In this document: positions 32,397 through 41,198 of the stretch, piece after piece
Layout: the number at the start of each line of letters is the position of its first letter
How positions within the stretch are numbered: the stretch's first letter is position 1
From: Campylobacteraceae bacterium
GTDB lineage: Bacteria; Campylobacterota; Campylobacteria; Campylobacterales; Arcobacteraceae
DNA length: 46,101 nt
NCBI GenBank assembly: GCA_013215985.1
Contig: JABSOL010000005.1
Location: 1 to 46,101, forward strand
Direction: 5' to 3'
The notes under the pieces: model-generated
What the model was told of the DNA's origin: nothing
What the model saw: only the letters and a program-made list of their open reading frames with translations
Database searches by the model: none
Made by a program: the position numbers and the translations under genes

Positions 32397-32621
32397 AGAT
32401 TTAATCCTTTTCTCTTTTCTGGTTCATTAATCTTAATTTTATTATTAGTATTTACATCTTTATCAATACAAAGATTTTATATCTTCTATATAGCTAGATT
32501 AAAATTTTTCCTTATTCTATACTTAGCTTTTTTAGGCTAATATAAAAATGCAAAAATCTTTGTATATTTATTTAAAAATGTATACAAATGATACTAAAAA
32601 TCAATTTATAAAAATAATCTT

Positions 32622-32642
32622 AACTTATTATTCTAATAAGTT
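32622..32642. promoter_or_regulatory. Palindrome immediately upstream of nfo -10-like element
   Basis: AACTTATTA-TTC-TAATAAGTT perfect 9-bp inverted repeat followed by TATATAAT. Confidence 0.5.
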
Positions 32643-32667
32643 TATATAATAAAAATAAGGAATTAAA

Positions 32668-33522
32668 ATGAAATATGTTGGAGCTCATGTAAGTGCTAGT
32701 GGAGGGGTTTATAATGCCTGTATTAACGCAAATGCTATTGGAGCCAAAGCATTTGCACTTTTTACTAAAAACCAAAGACAATGGAAAGTAAAAGATTTAG
32801 AAACAGATGTAATTGATAAGTGGTTTTTAGAATTAGAAAAAACTGGAGTTCAAACTAAGCATATTTTACCTCATGATTCCTATTTAATTAATTTAGGTCA
32901 TCCCCTAGTTGAAAATAGAGAAAAATCATTTGCTGCTTTTGTAGATGAAGTTCAAAGATGTGATATCTTAACTTTAGAAAAACTAAACTTTCACCCAGGA
33001 TCACATTTAAGAAAAATAAGCGAAGATGAGTGCTTAGATAATATTGCGGAGACTTTAAATAGAGTAATAGATGCAACTCCTAATTCAAAAGTAAAACTAA
33101 TTATTGAAAATACTGCAGGACAGGGTTCTAATATGGGATATAAGTTTGAGCACTTAGCACATATAATTGATAAAGTAGATGATAAAAGTAGAATGGGTGT
33201 ATGTATTGATACTTGTCATATGTTTACAGCAGGTTATGATATTAGAACTAGAGAAACTTATGATAAAACTTGGGGTGATTTTGACAAGATAGTTGGACGT
33301 GAGTATTTATTAGCTATGCACATTAATGATTCAAAACCTGAATTAGGAAGTAGAGTTGATAGACATGATTCTCTAGGTGAGGGTAAAATTGGTTGGGATG
33401 CATTTAAATTTATTATGAATGATGAAAGAATGGATGATATTCCTTTAATTTTAGAAACAATAAATGATGAAATCTGGCCAGAAGAAATAAAAGCTTTATA
33501 TGCTTTAGTTGGAAAAAATTAG
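32668..33522 (+). CDS. nfo: Endonuclease IV (deoxyribonuclease IV)
   Basis: [58 protein letters not shown]. Confidence 0.97.
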   Translation: MKYVGAHVSASGGVYNACINANAIGAKAFALFTKNQRQWKVKDLETDVIDKWFLELEKTGVQTKHILPHDSYLINLGHPLVENREKSFAAFVDEVQRCDILTLEKLNFHPGSHLRKISEDECLDNIAETLNRVIDATPNSKVKLIIENTAGQGSNMGYKFEHLAHIIDKVDDKSRMGVCIDTCHMFTAGYDIRTRETYDKTWGDFDKIVGREYLLAMHINDSKPELGSRVDRHDSLGEGKIGWDAFKFIMNDERMDDIPLILETINDEIWPEEIKALYALVGKN

Positions 33523-33540
33523 AATATAAAATACTTAAAT

Positions 33541-33575
33541 TTTTCTATAAAAAAACTAATAATTTTTATAGAAAA
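33541..33575. terminator. Hairpin downstream of nfo
   Basis: TTTTCTATAAAAA...TTTTTATAGAAAA perfect 13-bp inverted repeat; arm repeated again at 33584-33595. Confidence 0.55.
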
Positions 33576-33722
33576 AAGTATTATTTTATAGAAAAAATAA
33601 GAGATTTTCTTCTATAAATTTAAAATTCAAAATATTAATACTAAATATATAAATTTTAGAAGTCTTATAAAATTGACTATAAGTACATATTAATTACATT
33701 TTTAATGTTATTTTTATAATAT

Positions 33723-33756
33723 CTCACTTTAAACTCACTTACTTTTACTAAAATAT
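33723..33756 (+). promoter_or_regulatory. Conserved upstream element of first oppA
   Basis: CTCACTTTAAACTCACTTACTTTTACTAAAATAT; 29/34 identical to 35462-35495. Confidence 0.6.
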
Positions 33757-33782
33757 TTCATAAACTATTTTAAAGGAATGGA

Positions 33783-35372
33783 ATGAAAATAAAAAATATG
33801 GCGAAAGCTACATTATTAGCATGTTTGTTGGCTACAAGCGCAAATGCAGCCCAAGAATTAGTAAGAGGTAATGGTGCAGAACCAGCAACTCTAGATCCTA
33901 CTTTAGGTGAGGGATCTTCTGGTACAAATGTTATGAGAGATTTATTTGAAGGTCTTATGACTATTGATTCTCAAGGAAAGGTAATTCTAGGTCAAGCTGA
34001 ATCTTATACTATTTCTGATGATAAAAAAACCTATATATTTAAAATCAGAAAAGATGCAAAATGGTCAAATGGAGATCCTGTAACTGCTAATGATTTTGAA
34101 TATGCATTTAAAAGAGGAATTAATCCCAAAACTGCAGCTAGATATTCTTGGTATTTTAAAATTCTTGGAATTAAAAATGGTGCAGATATTTTATCTGGGA
34201 AAAAAGATGTATCAACTTTAGGTGTAACATCATTAGATTCTAAAACATTAAAAATTACTTTAGGTTCTGCAATTCCATATTTTTTAATTGGATTATCTCA
34301 TATTACAACAGCACCAATTCCTAAAAAACTAGTTGAGAAATTTGGAAATGAGTGGACAAAACCTTCTAATATTATTTCAAATGGAGCTTATAAATTATCT
34401 CAATGGGTAGTTAATGAAAAAATTGTTGCTGTAAAAAATGATAATTATTATGGAGCTTCAAAAGTTCAAATTGATAAAGTTACATTCTTACCAATTTCTG
34501 ATGGAAGTACTGCATATAATAGATATCAAGCTGGTGAAATTGATTTTGTTGATTCATTACCATCTAATAAATATAAACATTTAATGAAAACTATTCCTAA
34601 TGAAGTTAAAATTTTAGAATTAATTGGAACATATTATTATGATTTAAATATGAGGAAAAAACCATTTGAGGATATTAGAGTAAGACGCGCATTATCATAT
34701 TCAATTAATAGAGAAATTATTGCTAAAAAAGTCTTAGGCACTGGTCAAAAACCTGCTTATTCTTTTACACCTGATAATATTTCTGGATTTACTCCTTTAG
34801 TTCCAGAATATGCAAAATGGTCACAAAAAGAAAGAGAAGAAAAAGCTTTAAAATTATTAAGTGAGGCAGGCTTTTCCAAATCACATCCTTTAAAATTTGA
34901 AATTTTATATAATACTAATGAATCACATAAAAGAGTCGCTTTAGCTATTTCATCTATGTGGAATAAAGTACTAAAAGGTGCAGTTAAAGTTACTTTAGTA
35001 AATCAAGAATGGAAAACATTTTTAGATGTTAAAAATGAAGGTAAATTTGAAGTGTCACGTTCTGGATGGACTGGAGATTATAATGAAGCTTCAACTATGT
35101 TAGATATTTTAACAAAAGGGCATTCATCTAATAACTCACATTATGATAATCCTTTGTATGATAAATTAATGAATGAAGCTAGAACTACTACTGGTGACAA
35201 AGCAAGAAATATCTTATACCAAAAAGTTAATTCAATGATTACTAGAGATATGCCAGTTATTCCTATCTACCAATATACTACAGCTAGATTAATTAAACCT
35301 TATGTTAAAGGTTTTCCAACAGTTAGTCCTTTAGGATTTATTTTAACAAAATATTTAAGTATTAAAAAATAG
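33783..35372 (+). CDS. oppA: Oligopeptide ABC transporter substrate-binding protein (copy 1)
   Basis: Signal peptide, ELVRGNGAEPATLDPTLGEGSSGTNVMRDLFEGLM, SBP family 5 pattern. Confidence 0.92.
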   Translation: MKIKNMAKATLLACLLATSANAAQELVRGNGAEPATLDPTLGEGSSGTNVMRDLFEGLMTIDSQGKVILGQAESYTISDDKKTYIFKIRKDAKWSNGDPVTANDFEYAFKRGINPKTAARYSWYFKILGIKNGADILSGKKDVSTLGVTSLDSKTLKITLGSAIPYFLIGLSHITTAPIPKKLVEKFGNEWTKPSNIISNGAYKLSQWVVNEKIVAVKNDNYYGASKVQIDKVTFLPISDGSTAYNRYQAGEIDFVDSLPSNKYKHLMKTIPNEVKILELIGTYYYDLNMRKKPFEDIRVRRALSYSINREIIAKKVLGTGQKPAYSFTPDNISGFTPLVPEYAKWSQKEREEKALKLLSEAGFSKSHPLKFEILYNTNESHKRVALAISSMWNKVLKGAVKVTLVNQEWKTFLDVKNEGKFEVSRSGWTGDYNEASTMLDILTKGHSSNNSHYDNPLYDKLMNEARTTTGDKARNILYQKVNSMITRDMPVIPIYQYTTARLIKPYVKGFPTVSPLGFILTKYLSIKK

Positions 35373-35380
35373 TCTTAAGT

Positions 35381-35409
35381 AAACAGTTTTTCTTTAAGAA
35401 AAACTGTTT
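35381..35409 (+). terminator. Hairpin after first oppA
   Basis: AAACAGTTTTTCT-TTA-AGAAAAACTGTTT. Confidence 0.65.
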
Positions 35410-35461
35410 AGATGATTATAATGAGGTATTAGTTATATAATTTATATATAACTTAAGAAAA

Positions 35462-35495
35462 CTCACTAAAAACTCACTTCATTTTACTAACATAT
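35462..35495 (+). promoter_or_regulatory. Conserved upstream element of second oppA
   Basis: CTCACTAAAAACTCACTTCATTTTACTAACATAT followed by TATAAT. Confidence 0.6.
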
Positions 35496-35520
35496 ATAAT
35501 ATATTAAAACGGAGGAAACA

Positions 35521-37110
35521 ATGAAATTATTTAAAATACTTAAAGTTGCTTTATTCACATGTTTATTAATAACATCTGCAAATGCAGCCCAAGAGCTAGT
35601 TCGTGGTAATGGTTCAGAACCTGCAACACTTGATCCTACTTTAGGTGAAGGAACTCCAGGTTCAAACATAACGAGAGATTTATTTGAAGGTCTTATGACT
35701 GTTGATGTTGAAGGAAATGTTATTCCTGGTCAAGCTGAATCATATACAATTTCAGATGATAAAAAGACATATGTCTTTAAAATTAGAAAAAATGCAAAAT
35801 GGTCAAATGGCGATGATGTAACAGCAAATGATTTTGAATATGCATTTAAAAGAGGAATAGATCCTGTAACTGCCGCAAGATATTCTTGGTATTTTAAAAT
35901 TTTAGGAATTAAAAATGGTGCAGATATTTTAGCTGGTAAAAAACCTGCTTCATCTTTAGGTGTAAAATCATTAGATTCTAAAACACTTGAAATTACATTA
36001 GGTACTCCAATCCCTTATTTTATTATTGGATTATCTCATATCTCAACATCTCCAGTTCCAAAAAAACTTATTGAAAAATATGGTAAAGACTGGACTAAAC
36101 CAGCTAATATTGCTTCAAATGGACCTTATAAATTATCTCAATGGGTAGTTAATGAAAAAATTGTAGCTATTAAAAATAATTTATATTATGGAGCTAAAGA
36201 TGTAAAAATTGAGAAAGTTACATTTTTACCAATTCCTAATCAAAGTACGGAATTAAATAGATATAAAGCTGGTGAAATTGACTTATTATATGAATTACCA
36301 AAAAATAAATATAAAAATCTTATGAAAACTATTCCTAATGAAGTTAAAGTTTTAGGTAGAGTTGGAACTTATTATTATTATTTAAATATGAAGAAAAAAC
36401 CATTTGATAATGTAAAAGTAAGAAAAGCTTTATCATATGCAGTAAATAGAGATATTTTGACTCAAAAAGTTTTAGGTACTGGCGAAAAACCTGCTTATAC
36501 TTTAGTGCCTGATAATGTTTCTGGTTTTACTCAAGTATTACCATCATATGCAAAATGGACTCAAAAAGAAAGAAATGAAAAAGCTAGAGAATTATTAAAA
36601 GAAGCTGGATTTACAAAATCAAATCCATTAAAATTTGAGATCTTATATAATACAAGTGAACAACATAAAAGAAATGCTTTAGCAATTTCATCTATGTGGA
36701 GATCTGCATTTAAAGGTGCTGTTAAAGTTACTTTAATTAATCAAGAGTGGAAAACATATCTTGACGAGAAAAAAGCTGGTAATTATCAAGTATCACGTGC
36801 AGGTTGGATTGGTGATTATAATGAAGCTTCTACTATGTTAGATTTATTAACAAAAGGACATTCTTCAAATAATTCATTTTACGATAACCCTGAGTATGAT
36901 AAATTAATGAATATAGCTAGAAGTACTTCTGATGATGTAAAAAGAAATAAATTATATCAAAAAGTAGATCTTATGATTGCTGAAGATATGCCTATTATTC
37001 CTTTATTTCAATATTCAAATGCAAGACTTGTTAAACCTTATGTTGGTGGTTACCCAAAAAGTAATCCATTGGATGCAATTCTTACAAAATACTTATATAT
37101 TAAAAAATAG
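35521..37110 (+). CDS. oppA: Oligopeptide ABC transporter substrate-binding protein (copy 2)
   Basis: Full-length paralog of 33783-35372 with same 529 aa length, GGAGG RBS. Confidence 0.92.
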   Translation: MKLFKILKVALFTCLLITSANAAQELVRGNGSEPATLDPTLGEGTPGSNITRDLFEGLMTVDVEGNVIPGQAESYTISDDKKTYVFKIRKNAKWSNGDDVTANDFEYAFKRGIDPVTAARYSWYFKILGIKNGADILAGKKPASSLGVKSLDSKTLEITLGTPIPYFIIGLSHISTSPVPKKLIEKYGKDWTKPANIASNGPYKLSQWVVNEKIVAIKNNLYYGAKDVKIEKVTFLPIPNQSTELNRYKAGEIDLLYELPKNKYKNLMKTIPNEVKVLGRVGTYYYYLNMKKKPFDNVKVRKALSYAVNRDILTQKVLGTGEKPAYTLVPDNVSGFTQVLPSYAKWTQKERNEKARELLKEAGFTKSNPLKFEILYNTSEQHKRNALAISSMWRSAFKGAVKVTLINQEWKTYLDEKKAGNYQVSRAGWIGDYNEASTMLDLLTKGHSSNNSFYDNPEYDKLMNIARSTSDDVKRNKLYQKVDLMIAEDMPIIPLFQYSNARLVKPYVGGYPKSNPLDAILTKYLYIKK

Positions 37111-37120
37111 TATTAATTAA

Positions 37121-37148
37121 AAAACTTTTCCTTTAAGGAAAAGTTTTT
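37121..37148 (+). terminator. Hairpin between second oppA and oppB (likely attenuating)
   Basis: AAAACTTTTCCT...AGGAAAAGTTTTT. Confidence 0.6.
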
Positions 37149-37172
37149 ATCTTAATAAAAAAGGATAAAAAA

Positions 37173-38093
37173 TTGTTAAAGTTTATAATAAAAAGAATTT
37201 TTGTTGCTATTCCAACCTTATTGGTACTTATTAGTATATCTTTTATTCTCGTTCACTCAGCACCAGGTTCACCGTTTACAGATGATAGAGATATTGCACC
37301 TGAAATAATGAGAAGTATTGAAGCTAAATATCATTTAGATAAACCATTATATGTGCAATATGTATATTATCTAAAAGATGTGGTTACTTGGGATTTTGGA
37401 CCATCTTTTAAATATAAAGATTTTTCAATTAATGAACTTGTAAATTCTGCATTTTTAGTTTCATTGAAAATTGGATTTTGGGCATTTGCATTTGCTGTGA
37501 TAATTGGCGTCGCCTGTGGTGTGGTTGCGGCCCTAAATCAAAATACTAAAGTTGATTATATAATTATGTCCTGTGCAATGGTTGGAGTTGCAATACCTAA
37601 CTTTGTACTGGGCCCTGTATTAGTTTTAACTTTTGCAATATTCTTCAAAGTCTTACCAGCTGGTGGTTGGAATGGTGGTGGAATAGAATATATTATTTTA
37701 CCAGTTATTGCTATGAGTTTTAGATATATAGCCTCAATTGCTAGAATTATGAGAGCTTCAATGATTGAAGTACTTAATTCAAACTTTATTAGAACTGCAA
37801 AAGCTAAGGGTATGGGAAAAACTTATATTATTTTTCATCATGCATTAAGACCTTCAATTTTACCTGTTGTTTCATATATGGGACCAGCATTTGTAGGAAT
37901 TATTACAGGATCAGTAGTAATTGAGACAATTTTTGGACTTCCTGGAATTGGACAATTATTTGTAAATGGTGCTTTAAATAGAGATTATAATATGGTATTA
38001 ACTCTGACAATTATTGTTGGTGGATTAATGATTCTGTTCAATACAATTGTAGATATTTTATATGTTGTAATTGATCCTAAAATTAAATATTAA
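37173..38093 (+). CDS. oppB: Oligopeptide ABC transporter permease OppB
   Basis: FIIKRIFVAIPTLLVLISISFILVHSAPGSPF, RTAKAKGMGK EAA-type loop; TTG start. Confidence 0.93.
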   Translation: MLKFIIKRIFVAIPTLLVLISISFILVHSAPGSPFTDDRDIAPEIMRSIEAKYHLDKPLYVQYVYYLKDVVTWDFGPSFKYKDFSINELVNSAFLVSLKIGFWAFAFAVIIGVACGVVAALNQNTKVDYIIMSCAMVGVAIPNFVLGPVLVLTFAIFFKVLPAGGWNGGGIEYIILPVIAMSFRYIASIARIMRASMIEVLNSNFIRTAKAKGMGKTYIIFHHALRPSILPVVSYMGPAFVGIITGSVVIETIFGLPGIGQLFVNGALNRDYNMVLTLTIIVGGLMILFNTIVDILYVVIDPKIKY

Positions 38094-38103
38094 AGAATTC
38101 AAA

Positions 38104-39000
38104 ATGATGATAAGCAAAGAAAACGAAGAAGTCTTAAATGACTTAGAATTAGAAAGTAGATCGTTATTCCAAGATGCAAAAGTTAGATTTTTTAAAAATA
38201 AAGCAGCTGTATTCTCTTTATTTGTAATTTTATTTATTGTATTTATGGTTATATTTGGTCAAAGTATGTCAAGTTTTTCATATGAAGATATTGACTGGGA
38301 TTATATGCAAGAAGCTCCATCGTTTGTAAATGGGCACTTTTTTGGAACAGATGATTTAGGTAGAGATATATTTGTAAGAACACTTCAAGGTGGTAAAATA
38401 TCTTTAATGGTTGGTATTATGGGAGCTGTTGTTGCCGTATTTATTGGTGTTTTATACGGAGCACTTGCAGGATTTTTTGGTGGAAAAATAGATAATTACA
38501 TGATGAGATTTGTTGATATCTTAGCATCTTTTCCATTCATGTTTTTTGTGATTTTATTAGTTACATTTTTTGGAAGAAATATTGGTTTTATATTTGTTGC
38601 AATTGGAATGGTTTCATGGTTAGATATAGCAAGAATTGTAAGAGGTCAGACTCTAGCTTTAAAAGAAAAAGAATTTATTGAAGCTGCACATGTTTCAGGA
38701 ACTAGTGATTATAAAATTGTTACAAAACATATTATTCCAAACGTTTTAGGAATAGTAGTTGTATATGCAACGCTTTTAATTCCTAATATGATTATTTTTG
38801 AATCATTCCTTAGTTTCTTAGGTCTTGGTGTTCAAGAACCTGATACTTCTTGGGGAGCTTTAGTTAATGAAGGTTCAAAAGTTATGGATATTGCTTATTG
38901 GCAATTACTTTTCCCTGGTATGTTTTTAGTTGTTACACTGTTTTGTTTTAATTTTGTTGGTGATGGGCTAAGAGATGCTCTTGATCCAAAAGATAGATAG
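38104..39000 (+). CDS. oppC: Oligopeptide ABC transporter permease OppC
   Basis: HFFGTDDLGRDIFVRTLQGGKISLMVG, EFIEAAHVSGTSD, LSFLGLGVQEPDTSWGALVNEG; start at MMISKENEE or next Met. Confidence 0.93.
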   Translation: MMISKENEEVLNDLELESRSLFQDAKVRFFKNKAAVFSLFVILFIVFMVIFGQSMSSFSYEDIDWDYMQEAPSFVNGHFFGTDDLGRDIFVRTLQGGKISLMVGIMGAVVAVFIGVLYGALAGFFGGKIDNYMMRFVDILASFPFMFFVILLVTFFGRNIGFIFVAIGMVSWLDIARIVRGQTLALKEKEFIEAAHVSGTSDYKIVTKHIIPNVLGIVVVYATLLIPNMIIFESFLSFLGLGVQEPDTSWGALVNEGSKVMDIAYWQLLFPGMFLVVTLFCFNFVGDGLRDALDPKDR

Positions 39001-39008
39001 GAGATATT

Positions 39009-39980
39009 ATGAGTTTACTTGAAGTAAGAGATTTAAGTATTAGTTTTGATACACCAGATGGTTCTGTACAAGCTGTTAATAAATTAAATTTTACAGTTGA
39101 AGAAGGTAAAACTTTAGGAATTGTGGGAGAATCGGGAAGCGGAAAATCTCAAAGTGTATTTTCTATTATGGGACTTTTAGCTAAAAATGGACACGCAAGT
39201 GGATCTGTTAAATTTAAAGGTAAAGAAATATTAAATTTGCCAGAAAAGGACTTAAATCTAATTAGATCAGAGCAAATTGCAATGATCTTCCAAGATGCAA
39301 TGACTTCTTTAAATCCATATATGAAAGTTAAAAAACAGTTAATGGAAGTTTTAATTAAACATAAAGGACTATCTTCAAAAGATGCTTTTACTGAGAGTCT
39401 TAAAATGTTAGATGCTGTTAAAATTCCAGAGTCTAAAAAAAGAATGGAAATGTACCCACATGAATTCTCAGGTGGTATGAGACAAAGATTAATGATTGCT
39501 ATGTCATTACTTTGTAATCCCAAACTTTTAATTGCTGATGAGCCTACTACTGCTTTAGATGTAACAGTGCAAGCTCAGATTTTAGCGCTTTTAAATGAAT
39601 TAAAAAAAGAATTTAATACAGGAATTATTTTAATTACTCATGATTTAGGTGTAGTTGCTGGTTCATGTGATGATGTTATGGTTATGTATGCAGGATCAAC
39701 AATGGAATATGGAACAGTTGAAGATATATTCTATGAACCTTCTCATCCTTATACAGTTTCTCTTCTTAAATCAATTCCTAAACTAAGTGATAATTTAGAG
39801 AAACTAGAAACAATACCCGGAAATCCTCCTAATATTATGAATTTACCAAAAGGCTGTGCATTTGAACAAAGATGTTATGCAGCAAAACCTGAGTGTAAAA
39901 TAGAAAGACCAGCTTTAGTTGGTTTTTCAAACAATACAAGACATAGAGCATGTTTTTCTGAAGGATTCCAAAATGTCTAG
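39009..39980 (+). CDS. oppD: Oligopeptide ABC transporter ATP-binding protein OppD
   Basis: GESGSGKSQSV Walker A, HEFSGGMRQRLMIAMSLL, LLIADEPTTALD, CAFEQRCYAAKPEC. Confidence 0.95.
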   Translation: MSLLEVRDLSISFDTPDGSVQAVNKLNFTVEEGKTLGIVGESGSGKSQSVFSIMGLLAKNGHASGSVKFKGKEILNLPEKDLNLIRSEQIAMIFQDAMTSLNPYMKVKKQLMEVLIKHKGLSSKDAFTESLKMLDAVKIPESKKRMEMYPHEFSGGMRQRLMIAMSLLCNPKLLIADEPTTALDVTVQAQILALLNELKKEFNTGIILITHDLGVVAGSCDDVMVMYAGSTMEYGTVEDIFYEPSHPYTVSLLKSIPKLSDNLEKLETIPGNPPNIMNLPKGCAFEQRCYAAKPECKIERPALVGFSNNTRHRACFSEGFQNV

Positions 39981-40956
39981 TGATATTATTTTAAAAGTAG
40001 AAGACTTAAGAGTTACTTTTGATATTAAATCAAATAAACACTTTTTTGACTTTGGAATAGATAAGTTAAAAGCAGTTGATGGTATTTCATTTGAATTAAA
40101 ACAAGGTGAAACTTTAGGAATTGTTGGTGAGTCTGGTTGTGGTAAATCTACTTTAGCGCGGGCTATTATAGATTTAGTTCCAAGTGCATCTGGTAAGATT
40201 ATATTTGAAGGGAAAGATTTAACTAGTATTTCTAAAAAAGAGAGATGGTTACTTAAAAAAGATATGCAAATGATTTTTCAAGATCCTTTAGCATCTTTAG
40301 ATCCTAGAATGACAATTGGTGATATCATATCAGAACCTTTATTATCATTTTTTCCAGAATTAGATAAAAAACAAAGAAAAGAAAAAGTTCTTACAATTAT
40401 GGCAAAAGTTGGTTTATTACCAAATGTTATTAATAGATATGCTCATGAATTTTCAGGTGGTCAGTGTCAAAGAATTGGAATTGCTCGTGCATTAATTACT
40501 GAACCAAAACTTATTATTTGTGATGAACCAGTTTCCGCTTTAGATGTATCTATTCAGGCACAAGTTACAAATCTACTTATGGATTTACAAAAAGAAATGA
40601 ATTTATCTTTAATCTTTATTTCTCATGATTTATCTGTAGTAAAACATATCTCAAATAAGATTTTAGTTATTTATTTAGGAAATATGGTTGAATTTGCTGA
40701 TAAAAATGAATTATTTGATAATCCTTTACATCCTTATAATAAAGCACTAATTTCTGCAGTTCCAGTTGCAGATCCACGATTAGAAAAAGCTAAAAAGATT
40801 ATATTCTTAGAAGGTGATTTACCCTCACCTATTAATCCTCCATCTGGCTGTGTATTTAGAACTAGATGTCCTAATGTTATTGAAAAGTGTTCAATAGACA
40901 AACCAGGAATTACAAAAATTAACGATAAACATATTTTACAGTGTTATAATTACTAA
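39973..40956 (+). CDS. oppF: Oligopeptide ABC transporter ATP-binding protein OppF
   Basis: GESGCGKSTLARAI, HEFSGGQCQRIGIARAL, LIICDEPVSALDVSIQAQ; start at MSSDII overlapping oppD stop (ATGTCTAG). Confidence 0.95.
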   Translation: MSSDIILKVEDLRVTFDIKSNKHFFDFGIDKLKAVDGISFELKQGETLGIVGESGCGKSTLARAIIDLVPSASGKIIFEGKDLTSISKKERWLLKKDMQMIFQDPLASLDPRMTIGDIISEPLLSFFPELDKKQRKEKVLTIMAKVGLLPNVINRYAHEFSGGQCQRIGIARALITEPKLIICDEPVSALDVSIQAQVTNLLMDLQKEMNLSLIFISHDLSVVKHISNKILVIYLGNMVEFADKNELFDNPLHPYNKALISAVPVADPRLEKAKKIIFLEGDLPSPINPPSGCVFRTRCPNVIEKCSIDKPGITKINDKHILQCYNY

Positions 40957-40958
40957 AA

Positions 40959-40995
40959 AATAAAGTTATAGATTTTTCTATAACTTTATTTTTCT
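40959..40995 (+). terminator. opp operon intrinsic terminator
   Basis: AAATAAAGTTATAG-ATTTTT-CTATAACTTTATTTTTC. Confidence 0.8.
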
Positions 40996-41198
40996 TACAA
41001 ATTAAATCTAATATGATCTCCTTTAATCAAACAAAATATACTAAAAATACATTAAATTTTCAATTTTAATGAATTTATTTAAGTCATTCTCTTTTTTAAT
41101 ATTTAATAATTCAACTAAATTATAACTTAATAACAAATTAAGACATTTCCTTATAAGATAATGTAACATATTATTATAAAAATATAGAAGGATGGGAC

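Noticed and set aside
33541-33620. Possible CRISPR-like repeats
   Set aside because: Only short AT-rich arms with irregular spacing; better explained as hairpins.
35487-35669. 60 aa minus-strand ORF over oppA2 start
   Set aside because: Covers the oppA2 promoter and signal peptide antisense; no evidence of coding.
39149-39523. 124 aa minus-strand ORF inside oppD
   Set aside because: Antisense to a strongly conserved ABC ATPase with no RBS or family resemblance.
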